Notes: a model not told the origin generated them from the sequence alone. A DNA stretch of 64,000 nucleotides from Cynocephalus volans (GCF_027409185.1 NC_084462.1:26635577-26699576), one strand, 5' to 3'; positions 38,801-51,350 are shown, numbered from the stretch's first letter. Numbers and translations are program-made.

Positions 38801-41800
38801 GCATCAACCTGTAAGTGATGGATGTTCACAACACTGTTCTGTTTACCTTTTTATATACTTTACATTTCCCATAAGTTAAAAAAATAACCTCAGTGGCACC
38901 CCAACACCTGTAAAAAGGATTCTTAAAAACAGTTCCGAGGGGCCGGCCCGTGGCTCACTCGGGAGAGTGCGGTGCTGATAACACCAAGGCCCCGGGTTCG
39001 GATCCCATATAGGGATGGCCAGTTTGCTCACTGGCTGAGCGTGGTGCTGACAACACCAAGTCAAGGGTTAAGATCCCCTTACTGGTCATTTAAAAAAAAA
39101 AAAAAAAACAGTTCCAAGATGTATGGATAACAAAAGATCTAGGTGGACACAAAAAGTACTTTTTTAAGACAAGATGTAATACAGCCAAAATAGTTCTATG
39201 AATTCCCCAGAGGGCCCCTTTATAGAAATGCTTAAAGCATATCAGACAGAAAAGTGACTCTTTAACTATAATTCATTTCAATTATAGTAACTAACATTTT
39301 AAAAGATGTGAAAGGTCCCCACCAGGGAACCCACTGTCATCAGGCCCAACTCCCCCAGAGCCGGAGGAGCGGACACCCCATCCTCACTCTCCGAGGCACA
39401 CCATTACCAGAAAGAGGCACGCTCACCCCAAGAAACCTTTTTGGGTTTCCCTGAAGGCCCAGAGGGTGAAAAGACGCCTGCCCCACAGTTTCCTCCCCAA
39501 CAAGTCCTGTGGGGCACAGTCTGTTCTGGAACCCAACAGCAGGGCACCTACCTGCGAGTGCTTGCTGGACCCTGCTGGGCTTTGGCATCTGCACGGGCAC
39601 AGTGGCAGGGACACTCCCAGGGCTGCTTGAGGGACCGCTGGGGAGGGAGGCACTGGGGGAGAAAAGAGAGGAAAGCTTATGTGTGGCACTGACTTAGTGG
39701 AAACAAGAGTGAGAGAACACACCGGGTGAGTCATGAGCAAACGGTGCTGCCGGGGCTCCTTCCTGCTTTCACTGTGTGAAGGGGGCCTTGGCATTTTGCT
39801 GACTTGGGCAATTCACAGACTGAAGACAATCCTAAAAGAACTCAAAGTGAGCTCATAATGTCATCAGAATGAGCGTTCTCACAGTACCTGAACAGCGGAG
39901 AAATAGGCAGAAACCACTCTAACAACTGATGGAGACCAACATCACCAGTAACAGGACAAGTCAGTATCACGAGCCCCATGACACAGTGCTCTGAGAAGGA
40001 CACAATGGCATTTTTGTGGGATTCCTGCCAAAAATGCATTACCTCAGATCAGGGGAAAACATCAGACAACGCCAAATTAAGGAACATGTGACAAAGCACC
40101 TCTCTGAAAGCAGCAAGGTTATGAAAGATGCAGACAAACCAGAACTGTCCCCGCCTGGAGAGTGAGGGAAGCGACAACTGCGTGCAAAGTGGGATCCTGG
40201 GGCAGGAAGAGGACAGCACTGGAAGCCAAGTGAAAAATGGAAAAAGGTCTGTAGTTCGTGTAAGGGTTTTGCTCCCCACAGTGGCTCTGTTCACCTCACC
40301 CATTTGATTTTACGTTGTCCTCTTTTTCAAATTGGTAAACAAATGCACGCCATTATGGTCTGGAAGGGAACCCTGCACTGAGGACAGTCAGCGTGGCTGG
40401 CCAAGACCTTGCCAGCTCCTCTGACAAATCAGTCTCTTTGAATTGTCCTCCTTCCAATTCCTGGGCCCTCTATCCATCCATGCTCATTTAAGATGAAGCA
40501 CAAAGATTACAAAACCCTCGCACGCAGCCCCTACACTGGAGCGCCCCACAAGGAAAGTGCCCTGCCCAGCCCAGGAGCTGGGAAGGTGCTGGGGAAACGA
40601 GGGCGGCTCCAGTCTACTGTGCTACTCTTCTAGCTGTCGGCAAACCCACAGCCCAGGCCTCTCTGGGACTGCCCGAGATCATGGACCCTGCTGGTGGAAA
40701 CTACAAGGAAGTCTCACACCCAGCCACAGCTGAAGCTGCCAGGACCTCATACAGGTCTGGAGCACAGCGGGTGCTCCAATATTTACCTGAGCAAAGAAAG
40801 AGGCTGTTTTGTTTGAATTTCTCGATTGTTCTCCTCCAGCAGGATAGCCTGTGTGGCCGGGCTACCAAAGAGCATTTTCTTACCCTCTTCCCTACTCCCA
40901 ATCCACACAGAAGGATGGAAGTGGGCCTGGGGGGCCCTGATAATTCAATGGAAGGAGGGCTGGGCGCTCTGGACACATGGGCTGAGGGCTTGGCTCTACT
41001 GAACATTCTGTTTAATTTGGAGCAAGCTCCTCCCCTTCCTGAGCCTGTATCAACTTTTTTGAAAGGAAGGTATATCTTTTCTGATGGTCTTTCCAATTCT
41101 GACGTTCCAGAGAGCACTGAGCTCAAGCCCTTAGCTAGAGCCCTTAACTAGGAGGCTAGAAAATCAGAGCTTGGCTCTGTAACTGTACAAAGTGAGTGGG
41201 CTACGAAGTGGGGAGGCATCACTGGCCAGAGGGAGTCTAAGCCCACACCTCTCCTTTCCCAGAGATGACGTCCCTGGTTGCCCCACCCCACAGAAAAACC
41301 CCGGGAATGGGGTCTTCCTTCACCAGGGAGAGACATATATCTGAAGGAGAAGGCCCAGTTTTAGGTTCCGTTGCCAAGGACTACAGCAGAAAGCAGACAC
41401 GCAATGAGGCTTCCAATGGTCAATTCACCCTGGGACTGGAGACCAGGATCTGGGACCAAGTTCTATAGAAGATTCTCAAAATATTGCCACTTCCCCACAT
41501 TACTTGTCACCGTCCTTCCCCTGTACAGTCCCTGCTATGATCAGGAAGAACTGAGCAGGACCAGGATCCAGCAGTTCCTAAGATGGGAACTCTCAGGGGT
41601 GGACAGGACCTCAGAGGTCATCGCCACCCCCCTACCATCCTTAAAGGGCTTAAACCCACAGAACATACCCAATGTAGGGCACCCTTTGCCCCACAAAGTG
41701 TCCTTCTCAGAATTCCCTCTTATCTAGTCACTGCCTCAGGTACCCCTCTCCTCCCCCCCATTCTTGGCTCTACCTAACTAGGCCCCAACCTGGCTTTGCC

Positions 41801-43039
41801 ATCTGGAACCATCTCTAGGAGCTTCCAAAGGCAGATGAGAACGTGAGACATGAGGACTTGCAGTCTTCCATGCAGACAGGATTTTACAGTCCCAGGTCAG
41901 GGACAAAGCTAGGAGGCTGGAGAGGAAGGAATCAAAAAGCCTCTCCCCAACTGCCCACACTGTCAGATTCGGGCTGTCAGCCAGCACCGACCCAGGCCTC
42001 TCTGACAGCACCAGCTGTGGAGGCTGCAGACCCTGCTTCTGGGCCTGCTCCCATTTACAGCTGTGTGCCCCCAGGCATGTCCAGTCCCTTTTCTGAGCTT
42101 TGATTTCTCTACCTATAAGATGAGGGTAATTCCAAAACGCCCCCAGGGCAGTGCAGAGGCTCAATCTGAAGCCCAATACAGATGTCCATTGCTACCCAGG
42201 CCTCAAAGGAGCAGAGGGAGGTAAGCACAGGCCCCCAGGGCCACCAGGCATCTCCTGGCAGAGTCCTCACTACATCCTGAAAACCACAACAATATTAGTG
42301 CAAAAGGAAGCTTCAGAAACTGACCAGTCCAACTCCCTCATCTCAAGAGAGGAAAAGAGAAACATGGAAAGGAATACACCCAATCCAAGGGCCTACAGCA
42401 GGTCAAGAGGCCCCTCACTACAGCAAGGCCCCACTGGGAACTCGTGATTCCAATCACACAAGCCTTTAGGCGCCAAGAGCCAAACCAGCCTGGCTGAGGA
42501 CAGGAGGAAGTGGGGTCCTTTCAGAGGCAAGAACAGCAGCAGCAAGAACACAGCAGTGGAAAAGCGATTTAGTGCTTAACCATACCACTGAGCTACTGGT
42601 CACAATCACCACCTAAGTCACCAAAATGCTAAATAAGGTGTCACACCCTCTATTAAAGAAGACAAGAGCATGCATGACACATTTTGGAAAGTTTTCCATC
42701 CAACAGCATTAAAACAAGTTTTGGTGCTTACAGGGATAAACTTCAGCTACCAGGAAATCTACTTAACCCCAGCAGCTCAGTCACAAGTGACACACCTTCT
42801 CCATGTAGTGCTGCCTGTTCCCAGGGGGCACAAGGAAACCACTCAGCCAATGCTGCACCCAGACTAAGCAAGAAGCGATTTAAAATCGCATGTATTCCAA
42901 AAACAAAATGAAAGGGCCGAGCCGTGGCGCACTCGGTAGCGTGCTGCGCTAGCAGCGCGGCGACGCTCCCGCCGCGGGTTCGGATCCTATATAGGAATGG
43001 CCGGTGCACTCACTGGCTGAGTGCCCGTCACGAAAAAGA

Positions 43040-43082
<43 letters not shown>

Positions 43083-46000
43083 AAAAACAAAATGAAACCA
43101 AGCAAAAAACACAGGGGTTCCACAACACTTTGATTTCACTTGCTCAAATGGTGTTTCCAGTGGCTACCAGTAAACAGAGCTGGTTCTTGGGCTTCTCCAG
43201 TGCATGGCGCTGTCTTGAGACCTACACTGCCTGCCCCGCGTCCTCCACGTACATAATAACTTTCACCTAGTGCTGCTGACATTCATTTGGCTTAGAAATT
43301 TTCCACAGACCCTAGGGAAAACCAGGTGCCATGTGTTTTCAATTCTTCCACCACCTGCTGGGTTAAGAGGTCAGGGATCTATTAAGCCCCCTCTGGCTCT
43401 ACAACCCATCAGAAGGGGGTTAACTGAGAGGGCTACCCTACAAATTAGGCATGGGAAAACCCTGTTTTTCAAAGCATGGATAGGCCCATGCAAGTGAATT
43501 ACACCCTTCCCAGCTCCAAAAAAGCCGGAGGAAATAGGGATGTACACCTATCCCAGAAGGCAGGCCCCTCTGAGGCTGTTTCAATGAACAAATCCAGCTG
43601 GCCTGGTTCCCTCCTGGCTCAGATGCAGGGCAAGCAGCGACAGGCATGGCTCAGCACCAAAGGGAAGGCAGGGCTGGAACTTGCCTGGCCTGCACCAGTA
43701 GGGCCCGCATCAGCAATTCTACAGGCCCTCGAGCAGGGGAAGATGAGAGGGGAGATGATTTAGGAGAGACCAATGGGAGCCCCATACCAGAAGCAAGTAA
43801 CCAAGCCCCATTAAGTCACCTGACTCTAGCCCAGAATCCCAGTTTTAACACTACCTAGAAATTTGCCTCAAACTAATTTGCAAGAACGTAAGCAGCCCCA
43901 GGAGACTAGGCGAAGCTGACCTCATGGAAGCTCCAGCACTGCTAATAACCACTCTGGGCTGGCAGGCAGAGCACACTGTTCTCTGAAACACTGACCCCCT
44001 ATTGAAGGTGGCCACCGCCCTCCTGTCCCCCAGGTTCTCCTCTCTCCTCCCTCAAGATGCCTGATGTCTTCCTCATCACTACGCCCTCAGGACAGCTTCC
44101 ACAACTCCCAGGTGTCCCACAGTCCACTCGTGGGGTCCTGCCACACGCTGGCTGTGCTTGTCTGTAAGTGAGGACACCACCTATGTTAAGGCCATTACGA
44201 GGATCCATGAAATCACTCGCATAGCCCACTTAACAGGGCCTTGCACATGTGTCATATAGGAGCTGGCAGGGTCCTCTGAAACTCAGTTTGAAAAACATAC
44301 TAGATGCACAAGCAGCTGCAAGGCGGGTCTTAGCCATCTTCAGCTCTCAACATGGTGGAGTGGGCAGGGTGGGGCCAGACTAGCCAGGCAGCCAGAGATG
44401 CTGATTCTCCTCCAGGGGACCAGGCAGCCACAGGCCCACACACTCCAGCACGACCCACCCAGGTCATTCTCAAAAAGCAGCCCCAATCCTGGATGCCACT
44501 TATAATTTTCAAAATGTTCTTCAAGCCCAACACTCTCAATAATGAGGAATGATGAAGCTCCTGGTCAGCCAGTTCAGTCACACCAGGAGCACTTGCCTAT
44601 TGGCCAAATCCAGGGGATTTTCTCACTTTAAAATACTGCCTGGTCTGGACTGGGCCTATGATCTCATCATCTTTCTCAGAATGCTGAGAGCTTTCTGAAA
44701 CACTCTGGGCTGGACTGTACCAGCATGGGGCTGTGTCACCTAGGCACCAGTGGCCACCCCCGCATACACTCTCATCACATGGGACTCATGGCCCTCCTCT
44801 GTACTAGACTGTGGACTCGGGTAAAAGCGTAGCTTCCATCTCTTCATCTCCAACACCTGGCACATGGCAGGAACCGATGGATAGTCCTCAGGTACAACAC
44901 TAGCCACACAGCACACATGCACAGGCAAAAGTTCTTTAACTTTGCTCCACCCAGAGAGCCCTATAATCATGAGAATGAAAGGACTGTCACTTTAACCTGT
45001 GTGGCAACTACCAGAACTCAAGGCTATGGACGGCCATGGCACTGAGCACCCACATGGCACGTACAAATGAGACGACATAGCAGGGACAACCAAGAGGCAG
45101 GTGCCAAGCCTGCAGGTATTTGGGTAAGTCTTCCCTGCTGAGTAAAAGCAGAGACCCCAGCCTGCTGACAGGGCACGTGGGGCACACAGAATGACCATCA
45201 GTCATACAAGATACCTTGCTCCACTGGAGGTGGATGATCCTGGGGGCAGGTGCTGTGGTCCCAGGTGAGAGAGGCTGGATCGGTAGAGGGCCTGGTTCCC
45301 CAGGGTGGGAGGTGCCCCACCCCAGGGGTTGGTGGTGTTCAGCCTGGGTGCAGACCTAGCCCCAGAGAGCGAGGGTTTGTTGTATGGCGCAAAGGCCTGG
45401 TGGGCCCCAAAGACAACGGCGGTCCTGTGGGGGGGCTGAGGGACAGGGTATGCAGGGAGGTTGGTCATGGAGTGGCGGTAGCGGCCTGACACAGGGCCAG
45501 TTCCGCTGCCGTTGAGGCACTGGTGGCAAGAGCAGGCGATTCCAGTGTGGCCTGGTGGAGCAATGATGGTGGTCACGGGATAAGGGGGCCCTGCTTGGCG
45601 CCGCACACTACGACAGAAGCTGGAAGTCTTGTTGATTTGTGTGTGGGTGGTGTAGTTGACTGTGTAGTTGTACCCCAGGGGAGCCAAGTCCACAAGCTGG
45701 TTGCCCCTGGCCACCTGCTGCTCCAGATAGTCACAGACGCTGGCTTCATAGGCTGTCCAGGAGCCATCATCACTCAGCCACTCCCAGACAATGCCCCGGC
45801 CCGGGGCTGAATGCTGGGGGAACAGATGCCTCCTCACAGCTCGCATGGTACCTGTTTTAAAAGGAGTATTACAAATAAACAGTTAATCTGCCAGCCATCC
45901 ACCCCCTCAAAAACACAGGAATTTTCAACTTCTTTTTCCAACAACCCAAATATATACGACCACTGTAGGTCATGCTGCTATCTGATCTAAGGGTTGGCAT

Positions 46001-48001
46001 TGGCTATTCATTCCAGATTTGGTGGTAAAGTGTAGAGATTTTCTAGGCAAAGAAACTGCGGCCCAAAAGGATCCAGTGGCAGAAGGGGACCCACACTCCT
46101 CGGCAGGATGTTAGAAGCTTGGATCAAAGAATATGGCTCAGACTTGATGAGGTTTTTCAAAATAATATTTCTAAAGATGAAAACTATATAACCTCACTTT
46201 AAAAAATTCAGAACAAAGATTATAAAGAGGAAAGTACACAATTTATATTGCAGTGCATTTCTTCCCATGGAGTCTTCTACGCACATGTATTTAAGTAGCT
46301 GCCAATCAGACTGGAAACACTTCCTGCCACTTTCATGTATGATGCCATAAGCATGTCCTGTATCTCTAAAATGTTGTAAACTCTTTATTGTTGCATAATT
46401 CCCTTATATGTATGTATTGTTCCCTCTGACTTCTCAAATCTCAACTACGGGAAATACCCTATCTTTAGCTTACATTCTTAATAAACCATACCTAATGATT
46501 AAGTAGACAAAAAAAAAAGTCAGTTTGGGCTACGCTTCCAATAGCACTGTCAAAAGATAGATTATTGCACTACCTTCTAACTGGTCTCCTTTATCTCCAT
46601 CCACAGCAGCCAGGGGATACCCTTAGCCCCCAAATCAGATGTCACTCCTCTGCCCAAATCTTCCTGTGGCTCTCCCTTTCAGATTAAAAGCCAAGTCCCT
46701 TCTAGGGACTGGAAAGCCCTGAATGACCTGCCCCTCTCTCCTGTCCTTTCATCAAGTCTGTCTCCATCCCCTTCTCAGTGACCTGGCCAGCTCAAACTTC
46801 CAATGGACCTCTCCCAACACCTGACACTTCCATTCCCTGATGAGCACTTATTGCTATCTACTGCACACAATTTCCGTATTATTAATCCAGAGTACCATCT
46901 TTCTGAGTTGACTGCACACACCTTAAAAGGCAGGGACTTTTATCTGCATCCGACTGACTGGGAGCCACAGTTTTCACAGACTACAGGATGCTGCTAACAG
47001 GTATCAGAACAGGGTCTCTCAAGTCTCAGCACTAGTGACATTCTGGGCCAATAATTCTCTATTGCGGGGCCAGTCCTGTGCATTGTATGATATTTAGCAG
47101 CATACCTGGCCTCTGACCACTAGATGCCAGTAGCATATTCCCCAACTTGTGACAACCAAAAATTTCTCCAAACATTGTCAGACATCCCTGGGCACAAAGT
47201 CACTCCAACTGGGAACCAATAGATGAGCAGGAGAGGGGGACAGCTCTGAGAAGTTGGTGGTCCCTTTCTCAGCAATACTGATCAAAACACGTAATAGACA
47301 AAAAAACAACAAAAAAAAAAAAAAACCCACAAAGGCACAGAGGAGTGAAGAAACCTGCCCAGCTATTGAGCAGTTGGAGCCAGAATTCACCACCACGCCC
47401 TCTTAACTATGTTGGGAGAACACCTCTGCGATCTGCCTGCCAATGAGATCCTTGAATCTCTACAGGTCAAAGCAGGCATTTCTGGTCCGGGAGACAGGGG
47501 AAAGGGGGTCTGGGACGGTCTCTGCAATGTGCTCCTGCAGTTCCCTCTCCTACTATAAGGTACATTTCACCCTGTGTGGTAGCTGTTCTCACTCACAGCA
47601 CCCGCCTCCCAACTACATACATTTCAGAGGCAGGGATGAAGCCCTGTGAGTCAACTACATAACCCCAACACCTAGCATGGCATGGGCCCAAAGCAGGAGC
47701 TCAGCTGTGCACCAGAGGCAGTAAATGTCTTACCAGTGTCCTGGCGGAACTGGGTCCAGCTGGGGAGGTCGATGATGTAAGGGGCCAATGAAGGGTCAGC
47801 CTGGCCTAAGGGGATACTGTGGGCCAAGCTCCCTAGCCCAAAGCGCTGGCCCTTCTGCTGGACAAACTGCTGTTCGATGTAGCTGCAGACAGTGGCACTG
47901 TAGGGATGCCAGGTTCCCAGCCCGTCCTGCCATTCCCACACAGCCACTGCCACAGGGCTGGTGTACACCTGTGCCAGGGAAGGGCTTGGAGCCATGGCCA
48001 T
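26622..48001 (-). CDS. DTX2: Deltex E3 ubiquitin ligase 2 (DTX2), 619 residues, 9 coding exons
   Basis: RING-type E3 ubiquitin ligase of the Deltex family, a regulator of Notch signalling that also acts at ADP-ribosylated targets. Coding exons (minus): 48001-47734, 45851-45215, 39652-39552, 34849-34709, 31738-31665, 30387-30229, 29235-29074, 27736-27647, 26849-26622; 1860 bases including TGA, one frame throughout. Two WWE domains occupy residues about 8-90 ([14 protein letters not shown]) and 91-175 ([14 protein letters not shown]). A Pro/Ser-rich linker follows (about 200-400). The RING has C409, C412, C442, H444, H447, C450, C466 and C469. The Deltex C-terminal (DTC) domain fills about 470-619, ending TEDCLEQQ. 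Start: MAMAPSPS as in human; A at -3 and G at +4 give a good Kozak context. Human is 622 residues as I recall; the linker here is slightly shorter. No damage seen. Confidence 0.97.
27647..27736 (-). CDS. DTX2: DTX2 coding exon 8
   Basis: 90 bases, phase 0 at both ends, acceptor CTCCTGCAG, donor GTAAAG. It encodes [19 protein letters not shown] and [11 protein letters not shown], a highly conserved Deltex motif. Confidence 0.96.
29074..29235 (-). CDS. DTX2: DTX2 coding exon 7 (end of RING, DTC start)
   Basis: 162 bases, phase 0/0, acceptor GTCTCAG, donor GTAGGG. It supplies the last RING cysteine pair ([10 protein letters not shown]) and the DTC start ([18 protein letters not shown]). Confidence 0.96.
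29750..29930 (+). repeat. MIR fragment in DTX2 intron
   Basis: 'ccaccttccagctggagacc', then 'atgttgcaaggaagtgagac' and 'gtatgtgaagtgcttataa' follow the order of a MIR 3' half. Confidence 0.6.
30229..30387 (-). CDS. DTX2: DTX2 coding exon 6 (RING finger)
   Basis: 159 bases, phase 0/0, acceptor CCCTCCAG, donor GTGCCC. It encodes DCIICMEKL and [18 protein letters not shown], six of the eight zinc ligands. Confidence 0.96.
31665..31738 (-). CDS. DTX2: DTX2 coding exon 5
   Basis: 74 bases, phase 1 in and 0 out, acceptor TCTTCTAG, donor GTACAT. It encodes [18 protein letters not shown]. The acidic Pro-Glu run is one PE shorter than my memory of human. Confidence 0.93.
32805..32960 (+). repeat. 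MIR fragment in DTX2 intron
   Basis: 'acatgggtttgattctggcc' and 'gagtctcaattccctcatct' are MIR core phrases. Confidence 0.7.
32998..33330 (+). repeat. CA-rich degenerate minisatellite, nearly G-free
   Basis: Variants of cacacaacccaaacataccc and caacacaaacccataaacat recur at about 33038, 33092, 33165 and 33241. Only a few G bases occur in some 330 bases of the plus strand. Intronic to DTX2; the minus (transcribed-sense) strand is therefore GT-rich. Confidence 0.85.
34709..34849 (-). CDS. DTX2: DTX2 coding exon 4
   Basis: 141 bases, phase 1/1, acceptor TGTGTAG, donor GTAGTT. It encodes [20 protein letters not shown] and a basic KRLRKMSVK stretch. Its length is a multiple of three in matching phase, so it could be skipped without a frameshift. 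Confidence 0.94.
38345..38560 (+). repeat. MIR fragment
   Basis: 'gagtcccagctctgccaaag', 'gagcctcagtttccccaaag', 'gtaaaatgggaatacagtcc' follow the MIR order closely. Confidence 0.8.
38940..39103 (+). repeat. Dimeric tRNA-Ile-like SINE (CYN type)
   Basis: The same two-unit structure as at 8950, beginning ggggccggcccgtggctcac. The 15-base duplication aaaaacagttcc(g/a)ag at 38925-38939 and 39104-39118 differs at one position. Confidence 0.95.
39552..39652 (-). CDS. DTX2: DTX2 coding exon 3
   Basis: 101 bases, phase 2 in and 1 out, acceptor TCTCCCCCAG, donor GTAGGT. It encodes a Ser/Pro-rich linker, [18 protein letters not shown], then [13 protein letters not shown]. Confidence 0.94.
41990..42140 (+). 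repeat. MIR fragment
   Basis: 'acagctgtgtgcccccaggc', 'gagctttgatttctctacct' and 'ataagatgagggtaattcc' are decayed MIR phrases. Confidence 0.6.
42914..43082 (+). repeat. Shortened tRNA-derived SINE with long A-tail
   Basis: Begins gggccgagccgtggcgcact and ends in more than 40 A bases. It is flanked by a perfect 15-base duplication, aaaaacaaaatgaaa (42899-42913, 43083-43097), so it is a recent insertion. Confidence 0.95.
45215..45851 (-). CDS. DTX2: DTX2 coding exon 2 (second WWE, Pro-rich linker)
   Basis: 637 bases, acceptor TTAAAACAG, donor GTATCT, phase 1 in and 2 out. It encodes [17 protein letters not shown], the second WWE domain, and the linker with [26 protein letters not shown] and [12 protein letters not shown]. 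Confidence 0.96.
46560..46960 (+). repeat. L2 LINE fragment
   Basis: 'gtggctctccctttcagatt', 'aaaagccaagtcccttctag', 'gactggaaagccctgaatga' are in L2 3' order. Confidence 0.75.
47007..47218 (-). repeat. MER20-type hAT element
   Basis: Plus strand 'gtctctcaagtctcagcact', 'attctgggccaataattctc', 'tagatgccagtagcatattc', 'aacattgtcagacatccctg' and a final 'actgggaacca' match a MER20 in reverse. Confidence 0.8.
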
Positions 48002-48090
48002 CTTCCCCAGGATTCTTTCTGCTTTCCCAAATGGCTTCAGACCACTCTGGGCTGCAGTCTCAGGTTCATTGCCCAGCACCTCCAGCAGAC
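47734..48090 (-). CDS. DTX2: DTX2 first coding exon (5' UTR end, start, first WWE)
   Basis: The exon runs from the acceptor after 48091 (TTCACAG) to the donor GTAAGA below 47734. Bases 48090-48002 are 5' UTR, and the CDS starts at 48001 with ATGGCCATGG. It encodes the first WWE domain, ending [10 protein letters not shown]. Confidence 0.95.
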
Positions 48091-49799
48091 CTGTGAACAG
48101 GACAGACACAAGCCATTACCACACACATCAATAACCCTGCCAGAAGCAGTCTCAGTGCTGAGCGATACCTTAAGGGCATCATGAATCAAGTACTGATCCG
48201 GTCTCCTTGCTCTGGCAGCCAGGAAGAATTCAAAGTCAATCCTGCAGCCTACCTACCTCTGCAAATGTTCAGGAATACGTCATGGAGTCAATTTTGGGAG
48301 CTAATCATTAGCCCGGCTTCTGGCTTGTTGCCAATATCTTCCTCTGACCCAGCTACTTAGTTTATCCTTTCAAACTGTATGTATTTTTGAGTGACCCCAA
48401 ATCCTAGTGGAATAAAGCCATCATGATCCCTCAATACCGGTGAGAAAACCCTACAGTTTCCAAAGCAGGTTAGTTTGTGAGATACTCATTAACACCCACT
48501 GTGATACAGATGAACAAACACTCTCTCAGAAAGGACCAGGGGCTTAAGGACACCCAGGGGGAAGTGGCAGAGCTGGGACTCAAAGCACAGGTCTAGCTCC
48601 TCCACGTCTCCAGGCTGCCCCAGGAGCACCACTAACCACAAAGGTAGCCCTAAAGAAATATGAAAATGTCCTTTTCTGAGCCTCTTTATACCCCACTCCC
48701 TGAGCCTGGGCCTTGCTGACCAGCTGTCAGTCCCCACATCTAGGGGCCCCCCACCATTCACTCCAGCCCACCCTCTTTCCTTCTGAACACTCCACATCCT
48801 TCAGGCTCAGTCTAAGGCTTCAGGAAGGCTCTTCCTGGCCACCCACTACATGAGCTCCTGGCCCTCTGCACTTTTTCACAGCACAACCACATTTGTGTGT
48901 GGGTATGATGCTGCTCCACGTCCTTCTGCCCCAGCAGATGGCAGCAACCCAGTGAGCCTGCCTTGTTCTCAGCTGATCACCAACTCCCGGCAGAGGACAT
49001 GCCATGTGCTAAGCGTACTATGCATTGCTCAGTTCAGACATGCTGAAGGGATGTGGATGATGTCTCTACTACGTGCCAGCAGTTGTTGGATGAGAAGAGC
49101 GCTGCAGACACACAACTTCACACACAACATCATGGTGGTCCCCCAGAGCACCAGCTACTGGAGAGTGAGAACAGGGTCCAACACTGACTGACAAACACCA
49201 AACGTATGCATCTCTTTTAAGCCCAACATACCGACAGGGTGGCACTTCTCACACTTTATGAACAGGAAATCAAGGCTCAAAGAGGACAAGGGACTTATTC
49301 AAGGCCATATGTATACTACTAAGTAGCAGCACAGAGAGCAAACCCAGATCAATGGGGCTTCTGGGGCCCATTTTCTTAGAGAGGAAGGCTCAGCCTGACC
49401 TCTCCCTTGGGCTCCACTTACAGGCCCTTCTTGGAGAGGGGGAAGGGAGAAGGGAGAGAGGGACGTGCATCTCAAGCACTACCCACCCTCAGTTGTTATG
49501 CATGCCCATGCAGATCCTTGGGCTAAAAGGGTCCCCACTCATACAGTCTGCTGATACCCACAACAACCCCCTTCAGCATACACATCAAATTTTCTCCCCA
49601 TTTTGCAGATGTGGAGACTGAGACCCAGGTAGCTACAGTGCCTTGATCACAATCACATAGCTAGTGATCAGACTGGGACCCTCAGCTTCCGCTGTTGTCC
49701 CTCAGACTGCACTACTCCATCAAGGTTTCAATGAGACGGCCAAGACCAGCTGCCCTAGAAGGGAGGTGGATGTGGAGCAGCTTGAGAAAAGGAGCAGGC

Positions 49800-50010
49800 A
49801 CAGGCTCTGGTGCCAATGTGCTGCATACTCTCTGTATCATCTTGATGAAGGGACCTAAGCTCTCCAGGCTTCCTCTCTCTCCTTTGGAAAATGGAGATAT
49901 CAACATTTATCCTAAGTGCTTGTCATGGGCAGTAAGACAGACAGGTCTGAATAAAGCACTGCACAGCACCAAGCCTACAGCAGATACTCAACAAATCTTG
50001 GCATCCCTTC
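49800..50010 (+). repeat. MIR fragment
   Basis: 'ccaggcttcctctctctcct', 'ttggaaaatggagatatcaa', 'caagcctacagcagatactc' are decayed MIR phrases. Confidence 0.6.
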
Positions 50011-50489
50011 CATTTCCTCTCCCTCACTCCCAGTACCTCTGCGCCCCTCACGTCGGGTGGTACTAAGTCCACAGCACAAGAACACAGGTGAGTCAGGCCT
50101 GCGATAACTCTGAGCACACCTGTGGGTGCTAGGCCTGCCACTGAGCTGCCAATTCCTCCAACGAAAGCCCATATCCCACCCTGGAAGATTAGACCAGGGG
50201 TGCCTTTGGGCCAGCTTGCTGGCTGAGTTCAGTGCCTGCAATTAGGAGCCTCTATAATCACACTGAGGTACAAATCAGAGGACGGGTTTCAGAGCCAGTT
50301 ACTCCCAAGGTGTCACTTCTGTCTCGGGCAGCTGGGCTTCCCCTATCACCAGCACCAGGGTATCTACTAGCATGTCCACACATCCGCAGATGAATCAACT
50401 TGCAGAACTCTGTGAAACAGCCTAAGAAATACAGTCAAGAACTTCAGCTAAAGTTTTACCTGAATGTGTGCAGCCTCCACAGATTGAAG

Positions 50490-50930
50490 GCCCACCATGG
50501 TCAGGCCTTGTAGGGTACTGGAGACCCAAAATGAGGACGACATGGCACACAAGCCCCTCTATGACCAGCCACTGTCCCCTCACACCAAGCCCTCTACCTG
50601 TGGCACCTTATGTCCAGCCACATCCAATTCTAGCAAGTCCCAGAACATTCCGAGCCATTTTCCACCTCTCAGCCATTGGTCATGCTGGTGGCTAAGTCTA
50701 GACTCCTGTCCTCGCTCCATACAAGCCCCCAAGCAACCCATGCCCACCTTTCCAGACTCGACCTTGGATGACCTCTCCTGAGCCCTTGGGCCCACGCCTT
50801 CACTAGAGGGCTGACGCCACCCTCCTGTCATCTGCACCACATAGGCCCCTTGCCCCTTACCTTTTTACTGGTTTCAGTCTGTCTCCCCACTGGAACAGGA
50901 GCTCCCTGAGGGCAGAGCTAGGGTTGACTC
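50490..50930 (+). repeat. L2 LINE fragment
   Basis: Phrases such as 'tgtctccccactggaacagg' and 'agctccctgagggcagagct' are hallmarks of the L2 3' end. Confidence 0.7.
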
Positions 50931-51350
50931 AAAGCTGGGGCCACAGCTCTTCAAATGCCCAATATCCTAGAGGGTCTGAAACACCAGAGGACGAAGGAGG
51001 GGAGAAGCTTCTGCTCCAAGAGCACGTTTGAGTCAATGCCCAGAGACGCCCATTGGCGTTCCACTTGAACCCAGCAATTATTAGTGCACAATACAGCAGC
51101 GTGTCAATTTGCCCATTCTCTGCAACAGCCTCAGTCATCACTAAGCTGCGGTTCAAAACCTAATTTGTCTTAGCTCCTAATGATGAGGGCTATTTAGGGT
51201 ATTCTTAACTACGAAAATTATTATTATAATTGGCCATGGAAAAAAGCCTCAATCTAGAGGCAACCTTAACACCTTACTAGAAGGGAATTCTTAAATTATG
51301 GAACATCCTAATGACAGAGAACGAATCAGTCCTTAAAAATGTTTACAAAA

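Larger units (their letters stand above)
34850..39551. other. DTX2: DTX2 intron 3 (coding exons 3-4)
   Basis: 4.7 kb. Holds L2-like sequence (about 36230-36520), a MIR (about 38345-38560) and a young dimeric SINE (38940-39103). Open frames here are chance. Confidence 0.55.
39653..45214. other. DTX2: DTX2 intron 2 (coding exons 2-3)
   Basis: 5.56 kb. Contains a MIR (about 41990-42140), one young SINE (42914-43082) with a long A-tail, and an L2-like part (about 44740-44920). The 156-residue plus frame at 40681 and its antisense partner look like chance frames. Confidence 0.5.
45852..47733. other. DTX2: DTX2 intron 1 (coding exons 1-2)
   Basis: 1.88 kb with an L2 piece (about 46560-46960) and a MER20-type element (47007-47218). 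No exon seen. Confidence 0.6.

Noticed and set aside
40681-41151. 156-residue plus-strand frame in DTX2 intron 2
   Set aside because: Long for its context but with no recognised domain, overlapped by a 141-codon antisense frame, and no splice support.
42924-43133. Recurring short 'proteins' such as [16 protein letters not shown]
   Set aside because: The same peptide appears at 18755, 56343, 60116 and 62549 because each is a translated SINE.
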